Part shown: piece by piece, positions 42,391-51,476 of the stretch
Layout: each line of letters opens with the position of its first letter
How positions within the stretch are numbered: the stretch's first letter is position 1
Assembly (NCBI RefSeq): GCF_003151075.1
Contig: NZ_CP029482.1
Coordinates: forward strand, 2,108,001 to 2,172,000
Reading direction: 5' to 3'
Source of the DNA: Pseudomonas sp. 31-12
Lineage (GTDB): Bacteria > Pseudomonadota > Gammaproteobacteria > Pseudomonadales > Pseudomonadaceae
DNA length: 64,000 nt
Made by a program: the position numbers and the translations under genes
The notes under the pieces: generated by a model
Databases searched by the model: none
The model's input: only the letters and a program-made list of their open reading frames with translations
Told to the model about the DNA's origin: nothing

Positions 42391-42466
42391 ATCGCTAGCA
42401 GGCTAGCTCCCACAGTGGATCTTCAGTGTCATTCAGATCAACTGTGGGAGCTAGCCTGCTAGCGAT
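42391..42466. repeat. REP pair, CGCTAGCAGGCTAGC variant
   Basis: ATCGCTAGCAGGCTAGCTCC at 42391 and its inverse ending at 42466. The core carries CTAGC in place of the CGCGAGC/CCCGC usual elsewhere. It is one of three such pairs, all inside 42.4-51.6 kb. Confidence 0.9.
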
Positions 42467-42490
42467 GGCGTCCTTACAGACGCCGCCGGA

Positions 42491-43276
42491 TCAGAAGTGA
42501 ACCTTGACCAGGAAGCTGGTCACGCTCTGATCAGTCTTGAAACCCTGGCTGTCTTCGATGCCGTACTTGTTTTTCCAGTAGTCATACTCGACGCCGACGT
42601 ACAACTGCTTTTCGCCCAGGTTCAGTGCCTTGCCCAGGTCGTATTTGACCTGCGGATTGAAGTGCAGGTTGGCGTGATATTCGCCCTTTTTGTTGACGTC
42701 GTTGTCGACCACCCAGTCCATGAAACCGTCGATCAGGATGTTCGAATCGCCAACGGGAATGGTGTAGGACCAGACCGGTGTGATCTGCCAGATATCATCA
42801 CCCGGACGGTCGCCTTCGGTGTGACGGTTGTAGAAGTTCAGCTGGAAGTAGTCGAAACCTGGAATGGCCAGGTCGAAACCAGGACCGATCAGGTAGGACT
42901 CGGTATCGTCTTCACCGAACTCATACGTCATGGCCAGCAGCACGTCTTTGACTGGGCCGAATTCGAGTTTCTGGTCGAAGATCTTGTTGAACGACAAGCG
43001 TGGGCTGAACTCCCCGTAGTAGGTGTTCTCACCGGCGAAGGCGTCTTCCTTGCCGTTGTAGAAGATCTTGTCGATGAAGAAGAAGTTGTCGCCGTATTTC
43101 CAACCATCGGCGTGTTCGAAAGTCACGGTCTGCTGAATGCGCGGGTTGACCTGGAAGTCCTTGCCATACAAGTAAGTCAGGCTGTTGTCCTGCCATTGCA
43201 GCAAGTCGCCGGCCATGGCCTGGCCCCCGGCCAGCAGCGATCCCGCGAGCATCAGGCTGGTGCACGTACGTTTCAT
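42491..43276 (-). CDS. Tsx/OmpK-like outer membrane channel, copy 1
   Basis: The protein has 261 residues from the ATG at 43276, with GGGAGC 7 bases upstream. The signal peptide (LMLAGSLLAGGQAMA) is followed by a beta-barrel of alternating aromatic strands (YGEFSPRLSFNKIFDQKLEF, PVWSYTIPVGDSNILIDGF) ending in Phe (LVKVHF), as outer membrane proteins do. The family (Tsx/OmpK) passes nucleosides and related compounds. It lies at the end of the purine-catabolism cluster with a close paralogue next door, so purine or nucleoside uptake is likely. A sigma-54-like promoter lies 118 bases upstream. Confidence 0.9.
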   Translation of the reverse strand: MKRTCTSLMLAGSLLAGGQAMAGDLLQWQDNSLTYLYGKDFQVNPRIQQTVTFEHADGWKYGDNFFFIDKIFYNGKEDAFAGENTYYGEFSPRLSFNKIFDQKLEFGPVKDVLLAMTYEFGEDDTESYLIGPGFDLAIPGFDYFQLNFYNRHTEGDRPGDDIWQITPVWSYTIPVGDSNILIDGFMDWVVDNDVNKKGEYHANLHFNPQVKYDLGKALNLGEKQLYVGVEYDYWKNKYGIEDSQGFKTDQSVTSFLVKVHF

Positions 43277-43652
43277 TCGGTTGCTCCCAAAAAGTAGGTG
43301 GTTCCACGTTATTTTTCTAAGGTCGACGCTCTGGTGTGGCGCCTTTTTCTGTAGCGGTAAAAAATCATCCATTCGGTCAGCTTCAGTGCTGTTAGCAAGA
43401 GCTGCGCCAAGGCTTTCAAAAAGCAAAAAAACTCCCGCTCGGCGGCTCAAGAGCAGTCGATTGAGAGGGGGGTTGGAGTGCCTTGGAACCGTCCAGAGCC
43501 GGGATAAGTTGGCTTTCTGGTCAGGAATTAAATCCGGGCTTTTTTTTAAAGCGGATTCAGGCGGCCGCGGAGAATACTGACTCCTTGGCCAGGTCTCAAG
43601 TGCCCCGCAACAGCGCACCGACGACAGGTTTGGAGCACGGTTGCGGGCCATC
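43277..43652. other. 376-base gap between the two Tsx-like genes
   Basis: No gene is seen. It contains a sigma-54-like promoter on the minus strand (43394-43409) and an 8-bp inverted repeat, CCCGCAAC/GTTGCGGG, near 43604-43647, just below the stop of the upstream paralogue. Confidence 0.6.
43394..43409 (-). promoter_or_regulatory. Candidate sigma-54 promoter for the first Tsx-like gene
   Basis: On the minus strand TGGCGC (43409-43404), 5 bases, then TTGCT (43398-43394). This matches the -24/-12 consensus TGGCAC-N5-TTGCW except for one base. The ATG is 118 bases downstream. Nitrogen-linked control would suit a purine-uptake gene. Confidence 0.6.
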
Positions 43653-44438
43653 TTAAAAGTGCACCTTCACCAGCAGGCTGGTGGTGTTTTCATTGGTGTC
43701 GAGGTTGCCGTTGTTTTCGATGCCGTACTTGTCTTTCCAATAGCTGTACTCGACGCCGACGTACACCTGTTTCTCCCGCCAGCCGAGGGCTTTGCCCAGG
43801 TCGTACTTGATCTGCGGATTGACGTGCAGGTTGGCGTGGTAGGTGCCGTGTGAGTTCTGGTCGTTGTCCACGACCCAATCGATGTAGCCGTCGATCAACA
43901 GGTTCGAGTTGCCCAATGGCAGGGAGTAGGACCAGGCCGGCGTGATCTGCCAGACATCGTCGCCAGGGCGCGAGCCTTCGGTCTGGCGATAGTAGAAGTT
44001 CAAGGTGAAAAAGTTGAAACCTGGCACCGCGAGGTCGAAGCCGGGGCCGATCAGATAGGCCTCGGTGTCGTCTTCGCCATTCTCGTAGGTCATGGCCAGC
44101 AACACGTCCTTGATCGGGCCGAATTCGAAACGGCGGTCGAGGATTTTGCCGAAGGAGAGGCGCGGACTGAACTCGCCGTAATAGGCGTGAACGCCTTTGT
44201 TCCGGTCTTTCTCGCCGTTGTAGTAAGTGCTGTCGACGAACAGAAAGTTGTCGCCGTACTTCCAGCGGTCGGCATGCTCAAAGGTTATCGTCTGCTGGAT
44301 CGACGGGTTGACCGCGAAATCCTTGCCGTACAAATAGCTCAGGCTGTTGGTCTGCCACAGCAATAAATCGCCGGCCATGGCCTGGCTTGCGGCCATGAGA
44401 CTGCCGCCCAACAGCAGGTTTCTCTGTGTCCGAATCAT
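43653..44438 (-). CDS. Tsx/OmpK-like outer membrane channel, copy 2
   Basis: The protein has 261 residues, the same length as copy 1, from the ATG at 44438 with AGGGAGC upstream. Signal peptide MIRTQRNLLLGGSLMAASQA then the barrel, again ending LVKVHF. Long stretches match copy 1 with scattered changes (LSYLYGKDF against LTYLYGKDF; IWQITPVWSY against VWQITPAWSY), so this is a tandem gene duplication that has diverged. It also lies within the purine cluster. The two copies may differ in ligand or in regulation, since only copy 1 shows the sigma-54-like site. Confidence 0.9.
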   Translation of the reverse strand: MIRTQRNLLLGGSLMAASQAMAGDLLLWQTNSLSYLYGKDFAVNPSIQQTITFEHADRWKYGDNFLFVDSTYYNGEKDRNKGVHAYYGEFSPRLSFGKILDRRFEFGPIKDVLLAMTYENGEDDTEAYLIGPGFDLAVPGFNFFTLNFYYRQTEGSRPGDDVWQITPAWSYSLPLGNSNLLIDGYIDWVVDNDQNSHGTYHANLHVNPQIKYDLGKALGWREKQVYVGVEYSYWKDKYGIENNGNLDTNENTTSLLVKVHF

Positions 44439-44487
44439 CTGTTGCTCCCTCTTGTTTTTATTTTTTGAGGCACAGGCAGCCCTGACC

Positions 44488-44577
44488 TGTGGGAGCGGGC
44501 TTGCTCGCGATGGCGTCGGTTCAATCAACATTGATGGTGAATGTGATACCGCTATCGCGAGCAAGCTCGCTCCCACA
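44488..44577. repeat. REP pair, CGAGCAAGCTCGC variant
   Basis: TGTGGGAGCGGGCTTGCTCG at 44488 and its inverse ending at 44577, between the second Tsx-like gene and the permease gene. Confidence 0.9.
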
Positions 44578-44596
44578 GGTTTTGGGGCGTTAGTGG

Positions 44597-45955
44597 TTAG
44601 CGCGGGTGAGCGTGGCAGTCGTTGATCGCCGCGCGTTCGCGGCCGCCAAGAATGTTGAACAGCAGGTTCAGCGACAGCGCACTCAGCGTCGCCATCGCGA
44701 TGCCGCTGTGGGTGATCGGACTCATCCACAACGGCAAGTGCGCGAAGAACTCCGGACGCACCACCGGGATCAGCCCCATGCCGATGCTCACCGCCACCAG
44801 CAACTGGTTGCGACGATCACCGATGTCGGCTTCCTGGAGAATCTTGATCCCGGTGGCGGCGACCATGCCGAACATCGCAATCGCCGCGCCGCCCAGCACC
44901 GCCGGCGGAATCGATGCCACCAGGAATGCCGCTTTCGGCAGCAGGCTCAGCAGCACCAGCAAACCACCGGCAACGATGGTCACCGAACGGCAACGCACGC
45001 CGGTCATCTGCACCAGGCCGATGTTCTGCGCGAAGGAGGAGTGAGTGAAGGTGTTGAAGAAACCGGCGAAGAACGAGGCGCCGGCATCACACAGCAAGCC
45101 GCGACGCAGCATCCGTGGGCAGACTTCCTGGCCGGTGATTTTGCCCAGGGCGAGGAACATCCCGGTGGACTCGACGAAGATGATCACCACCACCAGGCAC
45201 ATGGACAGGATCGGTGCGAGTTCAAACTTGGGCATGCCGAAATGCAGTGGGGTGACGATCTGCAGCCATGGCGCATCCGCCATGCCGCTGAGGTCAACCA
45301 TGCCGATCAGCCCGCAAATCACGTAGCCGAGGCACATGCCGATCAGCACGGAAATATTGACCCAGAACCCTCGCATGAAGCGGTGGACCAGCAGGATGGT
45401 GGCCAGCACCAGCGCGGCGATGGCCAGGTAAATCGGTGAGCCGAATTGAGTGGCACCGGCACCGCCGCCCGCCCAGTTGACGGCCACGGGGAACAGCGAC
45501 AAACCGATCGAGGTGATGACCGTGCCGGTCACCAGCGGCGGGAAGAAGCGCACAACCTTGGACATGAACGGCGCGATGATCATGCCGAAGAAACCGGCGG
45601 CGATGGTCGCGCCGAAGATCCCTTGCAGGCCGATGCCCGGCATGCCCGCCATGGCGACCATGCTGCCGACGGCGGCGAAACTGGCACCCATCATCACCGG
45701 CATACGGATGCCCATCGGGCCGATGCCCAGCGATTGCACGATGGTGGCGATGCCGGCGACCAGCAGGTCGGCGTTGATCAGGAAGGCGATTTCTTCACGA
45801 CTCAGGCCGGCGGCCTGCCCGATGATCAGCGGCACCGCGATGGCTCCGCCGTACATCAGCAGAACGTGTTGCAGGCCGACCAGGATCAGTTGCAAAAGGG
45901 GCAAACGCTGAATAGCGGGTGCGTCGGGGATGCGCGCTTCGGATAGCTCGGACAT
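44597..45955 (-). CDS. NCS2-family urate/xanthine permease
   Basis: The protein has 452 residues and about 14 membrane segments. The NCS2 signatures are LQHVLLMYGGAIAVPLIIG near the start, the substrate-site segment FVESTGMFLALGKITGQE, and NTFTHSSFAQNIGLVQMTGV. In NCS2, the first of these Glu residues and the later NIG-type segment coordinate the purine. Its place next to puuD, between purine genes on the same strand, favours urate or xanthine uptake (UacT/XanQ/PucK-like). Inner membrane, proton or sodium coupled. Confidence 0.92.
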   Translation of the reverse strand: MSELSEARIPDAPAIQRLPLLQLILVGLQHVLLMYGGAIAVPLIIGQAAGLSREEIAFLINADLLVAGIATIVQSLGIGPMGIRMPVMMGASFAAVGSMVAMAGMPGIGLQGIFGATIAAGFFGMIIAPFMSKVVRFFPPLVTGTVITSIGLSLFPVAVNWAGGGAGATQFGSPIYLAIAALVLATILLVHRFMRGFWVNISVLIGMCLGYVICGLIGMVDLSGMADAPWLQIVTPLHFGMPKFELAPILSMCLVVVIIFVESTGMFLALGKITGQEVCPRMLRRGLLCDAGASFFAGFFNTFTHSSFAQNIGLVQMTGVRCRSVTIVAGGLLVLLSLLPKAAFLVASIPPAVLGGAAIAMFGMVAATGIKILQEADIGDRRNQLLVAVSIGMGLIPVVRPEFFAHLPLWMSPITHSGIAMATLSALSLNLLFNILGGRERAAINDCHAHPR

Positions 45956-46015
45956 GCAACACCTCGGATCTTTTTTATTCTTGTGATTTTTGTATCAGGG
46001 GACCGCAGCGCGGCC

Positions 46016-46081
46016 ATTCGCAGGCAAGCCAGCTCCCACAGGATTTAGGTGACCCCTGTGGGAGCGGGCTTGCCCGCGATG
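46016..46081. repeat. REP pair, uneven halves
   Basis: ATTCGCAGGCAAGCCAGCTC at 46016 faces a canonical half ending at 46081. The left half carries several changes from the core. Confidence 0.85.
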
Positions 46082-46092
46082 CTTTTCAACGG

Positions 46093-47385
46093 TTAATTGG
46101 TCGGCGCTCCCTGAACAATCCACGCACCGATCAGGTCACGTTCCTGCTGGGTCATCTGGGTGATGTTGCCCAGTGGCATGATCTGGCTGGTGACGGCTTG
46201 CGCCTGGATCCGCGCGGCGTTCTGGCGGATCTGCTCGGGGGTGTCGAACATCACACCGCCCGGTGCCGCGCTGAACAGCGGGCTGGTCGGTTTGGCCGAA
46301 TGGCACACCGAGCAACGTTCCTGGATCACGCTGTGCACCTTGTCGAAACTCGGGCCGGCGTTGGACGCCTGCACCGGTGCTTCAGCAGGTTTCGCAGTGG
46401 CAGGTTTGGCACCCCCACCGACGGCGGTTTCTGGCAGCGGCTGGTACTCGATGGTGCCGGGTGCCTTGGCGACTTCAGGTGCGCTCGGCATTTGCGCCGG
46501 GCCAGTCACGTAGGCCAGGCAGATCATGCCAACAGCCGCGACCGGCAGCGTCCAGGCGAACTTGTGGCTGTCGTGACGGGTGTTGAAGTAGTGACGCACC
46601 AACACCGCCAGCACCGCGATCCCGGCCAGGATCAGCCAGTTGTATTGGCTGCCGTAGGTGCTCGGGAAGTGGTTGCTGATCATGATGAACAGCACCGGCA
46701 AGGTGAAGTAGTTGTTGTGACGCGAACGCAGCAAGCCTTTGGCCGGCAGCGCCGGATCCGGCGTGCGGTTCTCGGCAATCGCCGCCACCAGCGCGCGTTG
46801 CGCCGGCATGATGATGCGGAACACGTTGCCGACCATGATGGTGCCGATGATCGCGCCGACGTGCAGGTACGCACCACGGCCACTGAACACTTTGCTGAAG
46901 CCGTAGGCGGCGCCAATGATTAGCACGAACAGGATGAAACCGAGCAGGGCAGGGCGTTTGCCCAGGGCCGAGTCGCAGAGGAAGGAGTAGACGAACCAGC
47001 CGACGAACAACGAAGCAATGCCCAGTGCGACCCCTTCAGGGCCGGTCAGGCTGCTGCCGGGTGCCAGCAGGTACAGCGTCGGATTGGAGTAGAACACCAC
47101 GCACAGCAGCGCGATCCCCGACAGCCAGGTGAAGTAGGCTTCCCATTTGAACCAGTGCAGGTTGTCCGGCATGGTCGGTGGGGCCAGTTTGTATTTTTCC
47201 AGGTGGTAGATACCGCCGCCATGGATCGCCCACAGATCGCCGGCCAGACCGCTTTTCGGGTTGACCCGATTGAGGTTGTTTTCCAGCCAGACGAAATAGA
47301 ACGACGCACCGATCCAGGCCACGCCAGTAATCATGTGAACCCAGCGCACGCTCAGGTTCAGCCATTCCAACAGATGTGCTTCCAC
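46093..47385 (-). CDS. puuD: Urate hydroxylase PuuD with C-terminal cytochrome c domain
   Basis: The protein has 430 residues from a GTG at 47385 with GAGAGGTAAAG upstream. About eight membrane helices (starting WVHMITGVAWIGASFYFVWL) carry conserved His residues and NNYFTLPVLFIMISNH. A Pro/Ala linker leads to a cytochrome c domain with haem site CSVCH at 358-362. PuuD oxidises urate to 5-hydroxyisourate in the membrane and passes electrons to the respiratory chain through its own haem, avoiding the H2O2 made by soluble uricase. Step one of the pathway; HiuH, UraD, PuuE, Alc and AllA follow in this window. Confidence 0.95.
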   Translation of the reverse strand: MEAHLLEWLNLSVRWVHMITGVAWIGASFYFVWLENNLNRVNPKSGLAGDLWAIHGGGIYHLEKYKLAPPTMPDNLHWFKWEAYFTWLSGIALLCVVFYSNPTLYLLAPGSSLTGPEGVALGIASLFVGWFVYSFLCDSALGKRPALLGFILFVLIIGAAYGFSKVFSGRGAYLHVGAIIGTIMVGNVFRIIMPAQRALVAAIAENRTPDPALPAKGLLRSRHNNYFTLPVLFIMISNHFPSTYGSQYNWLILAGIAVLAVLVRHYFNTRHDSHKFAWTLPVAAVGMICLAYVTGPAQMPSAPEVAKAPGTIEYQPLPETAVGGGAKPATAKPAEAPVQASNAGPSFDKVHSVIQERCSVCHSAKPTSPLFSAAPGGVMFDTPEQIRQNAARIQAQAVTSQIMPLGNITQMTQQERDLIGAWIVQGAPTN

Positions 47386-47435
47386 AGTCTTTACCTCTCG
47401 CCTGTCACTCTGTTGTCGAGTGATCAGACCTTCTC

Positions 47436-47939
47436 TTATTGGTGGGGGGCAAGGATCAAACGCTCATCCTCTTTGAAAAAATGCTCATCGCAGTTATTGC
47501 CTGTGCCACTGCGATCAACCACCAGGAAGTCATCCCGCTTTTCGATCGTCAGCACCGGATGGTGCCAAACGCCGCGATGGTAATTAATGCCCTGCCTGCC
47601 GTTGGTGACGAAGGCGCGGACCAAGCCTGATACAGGTTCATCGCCAAGTGGCGCGACCACGATCAGAAAGGGGTTGCCGAGCAGCGGAATGAAAGCCTGG
47701 CTGCCCAGCGGGTGACGCTCCAGCATGCAGACGGTCAGCGGCATGTCCTGCGCGTCGGCGCGGAAGATGCTGATGATCGCGTTGTCCTCTGGCGTGGCGG
47801 TTTGCACCGTCGCCAGTTTATGGAAGCGCATGGTCGAACCGTTGTTGATCATGAAGTGATCGCTGCCGTCGGTTTCGATCACGTCACCGAAAGGGGCGAA
47901 GGCTTCTTTGGTCAGCGGTTCAATCGTCAGTGTGCGCAT
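47436..47939 (-). CDS. allA: Ureidoglycolate lyase
   Basis: The protein has 167 residues. Cupin-like AllA fold with the segments FAPFGDVIETDG, MLERHPLGSQAFIPL (conserved His and Gln), and NYHRGVWHHPVLTI (His pair). It splits ureidoglycolate into glyoxylate and urea, the last step of urate breakdown here. AAGGTAAG precedes the ATG. It lies 50 bases upstream of puuD on the same strand and is probably cotranscribed with it. Confidence 0.94.
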   Translation of the reverse strand: MRTLTIEPLTKEAFAPFGDVIETDGSDHFMINNGSTMRFHKLATVQTATPEDNAIISIFRADAQDMPLTVCMLERHPLGSQAFIPLLGNPFLIVVAPLGDEPVSGLVRAFVTNGRQGINYHRGVWHHPVLTIEKRDDFLVVDRSGTGNNCDEHFFKEDERLILAPHQ

Positions 47940-47983
47940 GCTGGTCTTCTTACCTTGAGTTCTGTGTTGTTTGTTCTATTGCT

Positions 47984-48048
47984 ATCGCTAGCAGGCTAGC
48001 TCCCACATTTGGAATGCATTCCCCTGTGGGAGCCAGCCTGCTGGCGAT
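47984..48048. repeat. REP pair, CTAGC variant, between alc and allA
   Basis: ATCGCTAGCAGGCTAGCTCC at 47984 faces AGCCAGCCTGCTGGCGAT ending at 48048; the right half has CCAGC for CTAGC. Confidence 0.88.
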
Positions 48049-48060
48049 TGGGTTCGGCGC

Positions 48061-49056
48061 TTATTTAGCGACCTTGCCCAATACCCGCAGGCGGCTAACA
48101 CCACCATCCGGGAACACGTTCAGGCGGATGTGGGTGATCGGACCCAGCGCCTTGATCTGCTCGGCGAAGGTGTGTTCGGCGTGCATTTCCAGTTTCTGCG
48201 CCGGCAGCAATTCGCGCCAGAACAGCGATTGGGTTTCGATCTGGCTGTCGGTGCCGCCCTTCACAAACGCGCCCTGGATTGAGCAGGTGTCCGGGTAGTT
48301 GCCCTTGAAGTGCAGGGTGTCGACGATGACTTTTTCGATCTCGCCGGCATGCCCCAGCGCGACGATGACCCAGTCATTGCCTGGCGTGCGACGACGTGCA
48401 GTTTCCCAACCGTCGCCCATGTTGATGCCACGGCCCGGGTTGAGGATGTTGCTCATGCGGCCGAAGTGTTCGTCGGAGCAGGCGAGGGCGCGGCCACCGT
48501 TGAGGGCTGCAGCCAGGTCAACCTGCTCGTTGTCGCCGACAGCGGACCAGTCGCGGAACGGAATGCCGTACACACGCAGACGGGCCACGCCACCATCCGG
48601 ATAGATGTTGAAGCGCAGATGGCTGAACGCCTGTTCGTTGCTGATTTCGTGGTAGTGATGGCTGTTGCCTTGCAGCTCGACGGCCGACAGCACTTCAGTC
48701 CACTGGGTGTTGTCGTCCGGCTCACCCGAAGCCAGGAAGCAGGCCTCCAGGGACGCCGATGGCGGGAAGTTGCCGGTGAAGAATGAAGTGTCGATGTCCA
48801 CGCCTTTGATCGAACCCGGTACGCCCAGGCGGATCACCGCGCTGTCGTAGCCTTCGAAGCGCTTGCGGCGCGACTCCCAGCCGTCCATCCACTTGCCGTT
48901 GTCATCGAACACGCCTTCTTTCCACACAGCCGGAGTCGGCTGGAACAGGCGGTTGGCATCAGCGAACCAGTCATCGGTGACCGAGATGATTTTGGTGCCC
49001 AGACGGGCGTCGGCCAGGTTGACGAACTTCTCGAAAGGTACGGCGTAAGCTTTCAT
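48061..49056 (-). CDS. alc: Allantoicase
   Basis: The protein has 331 residues. Two repeated jelly-roll domains are visible: [20 protein letters not shown] and [20 protein letters not shown]. Each half also has the matching [17 protein letters not shown] and [17 protein letters not shown]. It hydrolyses allantoate to ureidoglycolate and urea. It lies 90 bases below uraD and is separated from allA by a REP pair. Confidence 0.96.
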   Translation of the reverse strand: MKAYAVPFEKFVNLADARLGTKIISVTDDWFADANRLFQPTPAVWKEGVFDDNGKWMDGWESRRKRFEGYDSAVIRLGVPGSIKGVDIDTSFFTGNFPPSASLEACFLASGEPDDNTQWTEVLSAVELQGNSHHYHEISNEQAFSHLRFNIYPDGGVARLRVYGIPFRDWSAVGDNEQVDLAAALNGGRALACSDEHFGRMSNILNPGRGINMGDGWETARRRTPGNDWVIVALGHAGEIEKVIVDTLHFKGNYPDTCSIQGAFVKGGTDSQIETQSLFWRELLPAQKLEMHAEHTFAEQIKALGPITHIRLNVFPDGGVSRLRVLGKVAK

Positions 49057-49146
49057 TCTTCTTGTCTGCCTTTAATAAGTTGGCTTGGGATGCTTGCAGG
49101 GCCCTGGGAAACGCAAGCGTTCATGAGGTTTCTCGGGCCAGGCTCG

Positions 49147-49662
49147 CTATAGGGTCAGTAAACGGAACAAGGCGATCTTGTTGATCTCCGCCAGCGCGCA
49201 TTTGAATTCGGTGTCTGCCGAGTTGTGAATGCGCGTTTCGAACGCCGCGAGGATCTGATGCCGGTTGCTGCCTTTTACCGCCATGATGAAGGGAAACTTG
49301 AACTTGGCCTTGTAGGCGTCGTTCAGCTCGGTGAAGCGAGAAAACTCTTCGGCCGTGCATTGGTGAATACCGGCGCCAGCCTGTTCATTCGTACTGGCTT
49401 CGGTCAGTTGGCCCTGGACGGCGGCTTTGCCGGCCAGGTCCGGGTGAGCATTGATCAGTGCCAGTTGGCTTTGCTGATCGGCGCTCAACAGGATGTCGCT
49501 CATGCGCTGGTGCAGGGTTTCGATCTCGTCGATCGACGCGTCCTGGCCCAAATCGAAGGCCTTCTCGGCCACCCATGGCGAATGTTCGTAGATGTCGGCG
49601 AAAGCGGCGACAAACGCGTCGCGGGCCAGGGTCGAGGGTTTCAGCGTTTGAAAGGTGCTCAT
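49147..49662 (-). CDS. uraD: OHCU decarboxylase
   Basis: The protein has 171 residues of the all-helical UraD fold. SPWVAEKAFDLG, the active-site region INAHPDLAGKAA (catalytic His) and FKFPFIMAVKGSNRHQILAA are typical. It makes (S)-allantoin from 2-oxo-4-hydroxy-4-carboxy-5-ureidoimidazoline. Its ATG overlaps the puuE stop (ATGA at 49662-49659), so the two are translationally coupled. Confidence 0.95.
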   Translation of the reverse strand: MSTFQTLKPSTLARDAFVAAFADIYEHSPWVAEKAFDLGQDASIDEIETLHQRMSDILLSADQQSQLALINAHPDLAGKAAVQGQLTEASTNEQAGAGIHQCTAEEFSRFTELNDAYKAKFKFPFIMAVKGSNRHQILAAFETRIHNSADTEFKCALAEINKIALFRLLTL

Positions 49663-50585
49663 TTGGCAGCCTCTTGGTACGGGTGGGTTTCGTGCCAGTG
49701 GCGAGCGATGTCGACGCGACGGCTAAACCACACCTGTTCATGACTTTTAGCGTATTCGATAAAGCGTTTGAGCGAGGCCAGACGCGCCGGACGGCCGATC
49801 AGTCGGCAGTGCAGGCCGATCGACAGCATTTTCGGTGCATCGGCGCCTTCGGCATACAGCACGTCGAAGGCGTCTTTGAGGTATTCAAAGAAGTCGTCGC
49901 CCTTGTTGAAACCCTGGACCTGGGTGAAGCGCATGTCGTTGGTGTCCAGCGTGTACGGGATCACCAGGTGCGGCTTGCCGGTCGGGTTGTTCGGTTCCCA
50001 GTAGGGCAGGTCGTCGTCGTAGGTGTCGCAGTCGTAGAGGAAACCGCCTTCTTCCATCACCAGGCGACGGGTGTTCGGGCCGGTGCGGCCGGTGTACCAG
50101 CCCAGTGGGCGCTCGCCGGTGATTTCGGTGAGGATGCGGATCGCTTCGAGCATGTGCTCGCGTTCCTGCGCTTCGTCCATGTACTGGTAGTCGATCCAGC
50201 GATAACCGTGGCTGCAGATTTCGTGGCCGGCCTCGACCATCGCGCGGATCACATCCGGGTGACGCTGGGCGGCCATGGCCACGGCGAAGATGGTCAGCGG
50301 AATGTCGAATTCCTTGAACAGTTTCAGAATCCGCCAGACGCCGGCTCGGCTGCCATACTCGTAAAGCGATTCCATGCTCATGTTGCGCTCGCCCTGCAGC
50401 GGCTGCGCCGAGACCATCTCCGACAGGAAGGCTTCGGATTCTTTATCGCCGTGCAGGATGTTGCGCTCGCCGCCTTCTTCGTAATTGAGCACGAACGACA
50501 GGGCTATGCGGGCATTGCCCGGCCAGTGTGGGTGAGGAGGGTTACTGCCGTAACCGATCAGGTCGCGTGGGTAGTCAGCGCTCAC
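49659..50585 (-). CDS. puuE: Allantoinase PuuE (polysaccharide-deacetylase fold)
   Basis: The protein has 308 residues from a GTG at 50585 with GAAGGAAGA upstream. NodB-like fold: YEYGSRAGVWRILKLFKEF, EICSHGYRWIDYQYM (His ligands), GWYTGRTGPNTRRLV, ending LHCRLIGRPARLASLKRF. This metal-poor family member, unrelated to amidohydrolase AllB, opens allantoin to allantoate. It is first in the leftward purine operon. A TTGTATACAA palindrome covers its likely -10 region, 85 bases upstream. Confidence 0.95.
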   Translation of the reverse strand: MSADYPRDLIGYGSNPPHPHWPGNARIALSFVLNYEEGGERNILHGDKESEAFLSEMVSAQPLQGERNMSMESLYEYGSRAGVWRILKLFKEFDIPLTIFAVAMAAQRHPDVIRAMVEAGHEICSHGYRWIDYQYMDEAQEREHMLEAIRILTEITGERPLGWYTGRTGPNTRRLVMEEGGFLYDCDTYDDDLPYWEPNNPTGKPHLVIPYTLDTNDMRFTQVQGFNKGDDFFEYLKDAFDVLYAEGADAPKMLSIGLHCRLIGRPARLASLKRFIEYAKSHEQVWFSRRVDIARHWHETHPYQEAAK

Positions 50586-50669
50586 TGCAGTCTTCCTTCT
50601 TATTCGTTGACAGGTTGTGTGGCGTGCCTGCAGATGGGAAGTCAGGCTGGCGTCACAGCGATGGGCTGA

Positions 50670-50679
50670 TTGTATACAA
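50670..50679. promoter_or_regulatory. TTGTATACAA palindrome at the puuE promoter
   Basis: A perfect 10-bp palindrome. On the minus strand TTACAA (50698-50693), 16 bases, then TATACA (50676-50671) could be a sigma-70 promoter for puuE, with the palindrome over the -10. It matches sites at 50865 and 53746. Confidence 0.7.
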
Positions 50680-50864
50680 CTTTATGTTCACTTTGTAAGC
50701 CTGATTTTTTGCATTTTTGATGAGCTGTCATTTGTTCATGTTATTGCAAGAAACCTGCCTGAATGGTCAGCTTATGGAGGGAAGATCCTTTGAACGTATG
50801 GTTTGGCGTTAGATTTTCCGAATTTCCATGAATGGCAAGGGTAGCGCTAAAAATGTCGTTTTTA

Positions 50865-50874
50865 TTGTGTACAA
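50865..50874. promoter_or_regulatory. TTGTGTACAA near-palindrome upstream of hiuH
   Basis: It matches TTGTATACAA at 9 of 10 positions, with A and T flanks (ATTGTGTACAAT). It lies 130 bases before the hiuH ATG, and TACAAT within it could be a -10 element for hiuH. Confidence 0.6.
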
Positions 50875-51004
50875 TTTTTCTTAAAAGTGTCTTAATCAAT
50901 CGCTCGCCGCAGCGTTTCGTGCTCCGAATCGGTGCGGTCTCCTTTTCAACTGACTTCGGGAGGCGCGAGGTCTGACTGCTCCATGCAGCAGGCGCGCAGA
51001 ATCA

Positions 51005-51358
51005 ATGGGACGTTTGACTACACACGTTTTGGACGCTGCACACGGTTGCCCGGGCAGCTCGATCAAGGTCGAGTTGTACCGCGTTGAAGGCTCGCAGCTG
51101 GAATTGGTCGCCAGCGCGATCACCAACAGCGACGGCCGTGTCGATGCACCGTTGCTGCAAGGCGATGACTACCGTTCCGGGGTCTATCAGGTTCAGTTTC
51201 ATGCGGGCGATTACTACCGCGCCCGTGGCGTTCAGCTGCCGGAGCCGGCGTTTCTGGATGTGGTGGTGCTGCGGTTTGGCATCTCTGCGGAACAGGATCA
51301 CTACCATGTGCCGTTGCTGATTTCGCCGTACAGCTATTCCACGTACCGCGGCAGCTGA
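51005..51358 (+). CDS. hiuH: 5-hydroxyisourate hydrolase (transthyretin-like)
   Basis: The protein has 117 residues. Catalytic residues of the family are all present: His in RLTTHVLD near the N-terminus, Arg in DGRVDAPLL, His in QDHYHVPLL and the C-terminal YRGS. It hydrolyses 5-hydroxyisourate, the PuuD product, to OHCU. It is divergent from the puuE operon; the 419-base gap carries two related palindromes. Its ribosome-binding site is weak. A strong terminator follows. Confidence 0.96.
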   Translation: MGRLTTHVLDAAHGCPGSSIKVELYRVEGSQLELVASAITNSDGRVDAPLLQGDDYRSGVYQVQFHAGDYYRARGVQLPEPAFLDVVVLRFGISAEQDHYHVPLLISPYSYSTYRGS

Positions 51359-51417
51359 TCCCCCAAGCAGCTGCCTCAACCTGGAAGCGACTGCGCATAT
51401 AGCTTCTTTGGTCTTTC

Positions 51418-51444
51418 GCCCGCTCACACTGCGGGCTTTTTTTT
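51418..51444 (+). terminator. Rho-independent terminator after hiuH
   Basis: GCCCGC-TCACACT-GCGGGC followed by TTTTTTTT, 60 bases after the stop. Confidence 0.92.
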
Positions 51445-51476
51445 GCCTGGTGAAACGTGGCGTCCGTGCAGGCGTA

